From LH-M37 sp032251315 (GTDB lineage: Bacteria; Pseudomonadota; Gammaproteobacteria; SZUA-229): 7,448 nt of DNA. The position numbers and the translations under genes are program-made. The notes under the pieces are model-generated. The model was not told the origin of the DNA, made no database searches, and was given only the letters and a program-made list of their open reading frames with translations. Every line of letters starts with the position of its first letter. Position 1 is the first letter of the stretch. The stretch spans positions 1-7,448 of the forward strand of contig JAVVEE010000094.1 of assembly GCA_032251315.1 (NCBI GenBank), written 5' to 3'. Below, one piece after another: positions 7,194 through 7,448 of the stretch.

Positions 7194-7327
7194 GTGTATG
7201 ATTTGAAGAATCGAATGAAAATATAAAAATCGCTTTTGATGAGGCGGGTATTACCATTCCCTATCCGCAGATGGATGTGCATATCGATAAACCTGACGTT
7301 AACAACAATAATGAGGTGCAAGTGTGA
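7194..7327 (+). pseudogene. MscS-family channel C-terminal remnant
   Basis: The frame 7202-7327 encodes 41 residues containing NENIKIAFDEAGITIPYPQ and then MDVHID. This is the hallmark C-terminal segment of small-conductance mechanosensitive (MscS-type) channels, which open under membrane tension to release solutes. The rest of the protein, over 200 residues with the membrane helices and beta domain, is absent. The frame is closed just upstream by TGA (7199-7201). A neighbouring frame reads VYDLKNR at 7194-7214, which could be the preceding part of the same domain joined by a one-base deletion near 7214. Upstream of about 7190 is only the region before pilZ. The asparagine-rich tail ends at TGA 7325-7327, overlapping the next gene's start. 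The remnant probably makes no product. Confidence 0.65.
7313..7318 (+). promoter_or_regulatory. Ribosome binding site for the GTG-started gene
   Basis: GAGGTG, with its GAGG core seven bases before GTG 7324, is a strong Shine-Dalgarno match. It supports the GTG start, which lacks any in-frame ATG alternative ahead of the signal peptide. It lies inside the last codons of the mscS remnant. Confidence 0.6.
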
Positions 7328-7448
7328 GTATTTTGAAAGTGACCGGGGCGGCTGGTCTGCTGCTGGTTTCAGCCACGGGTTTCGCCGCGGAAAAAACCGA
7401 TTCGCCGTGGAAAAGTTCGGCGGAGGTGGGTTATGTCAATGTTTCCGG
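7324..7448 (+). CDS. DUF481-like secreted/outer-membrane protein (N-terminus)
   Basis: Only the first 41 codons are in the window and the frame is open at the end. The start is GTG, chosen because it directly precedes a typical Sec signal peptide: Lys5, then a hydrophobic stretch of about residues 6-20 (VTGAAGLLLVSATGF), then Ala21-Ala22 with likely cleavage after either one. The mature N-terminus has W29-K-S-S-A-E-V-G-Y-V-N-V-S-G, resembling the opening strand of DUF481 (YdiY-type, salt-induced outer-membrane beta-barrel) proteins. That assignment rests on about a dozen residues. The start overlaps the stop of the mscS remnant by four bases (GTGA), so the two were once probably translationally coupled. 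That suits a pair dealing with osmotic stress. Confidence 0.6.
   Translation, partial: MSILKVTGAAGLLLVSATGFAAEKTDSPWKSSAEVGYVNVS

Noticed and set aside
7131..7226. 31-codon ORF from ATG 7131
   Set aside because: It lies in the divergent promoter region, has no ribosome site, and its end probably reflects the broken mscS remnant rather than a real small gene.

Overview
The window reads as chromosomal DNA from a gammaproteobacterium. This rests on the bacterial NADPH-type glutamate synthase pair (gltB-gltD), a REP-like palindrome with a GTAG head, a single-domain PilZ protein, and a DUF481-type outer-membrane protein next to an MscS-type channel remnant. No genus can be assigned from sequence alone. 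The gltBD genes are GC-rich and intact, while the flanks are more AT-rich and hold most of the unusual material.

Layout. Positions 1-608 have no convincing gene. They hold two REP-like palindromes (27-46 and 83-104), a terminator-like stem with a T run (104-127), a candidate sigma-54 promoter (157-172), and a striking tandem array of short hairpins (208-359). In that array the stem sequence changes from unit to unit while the pairing is kept. A plain 250-base leader then runs to gltB. Positions 609-5183 encode the glutamate synthase large subunit, and 5241-6719 encode the small subunit. Together they make glutamate from glutamine and 2-oxoglutarate, the GOGAT half of the GS-GOGAT ammonium assimilation route.

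Convergent to gltD is a small PilZ-domain gene (6736-7119, minus strand). The 16-base gap and the end of that gene form a strong hairpin. Behind pilZ lies what appears to be the broken C-terminal end of an MscS-family mechanosensitive channel (about 7194-7327, plus strand). Its stop codon overlaps the GTG start of a secreted protein that runs off the window end. That protein has a signal peptide and a DUF481-like N-terminus.

No new multi-gene system is visible. The observations most worth a second look are the covarying hairpin array upstream of gltB, the sigma-54-like site just before it, and the mscS remnant whose overlap with the downstream gene has survived.
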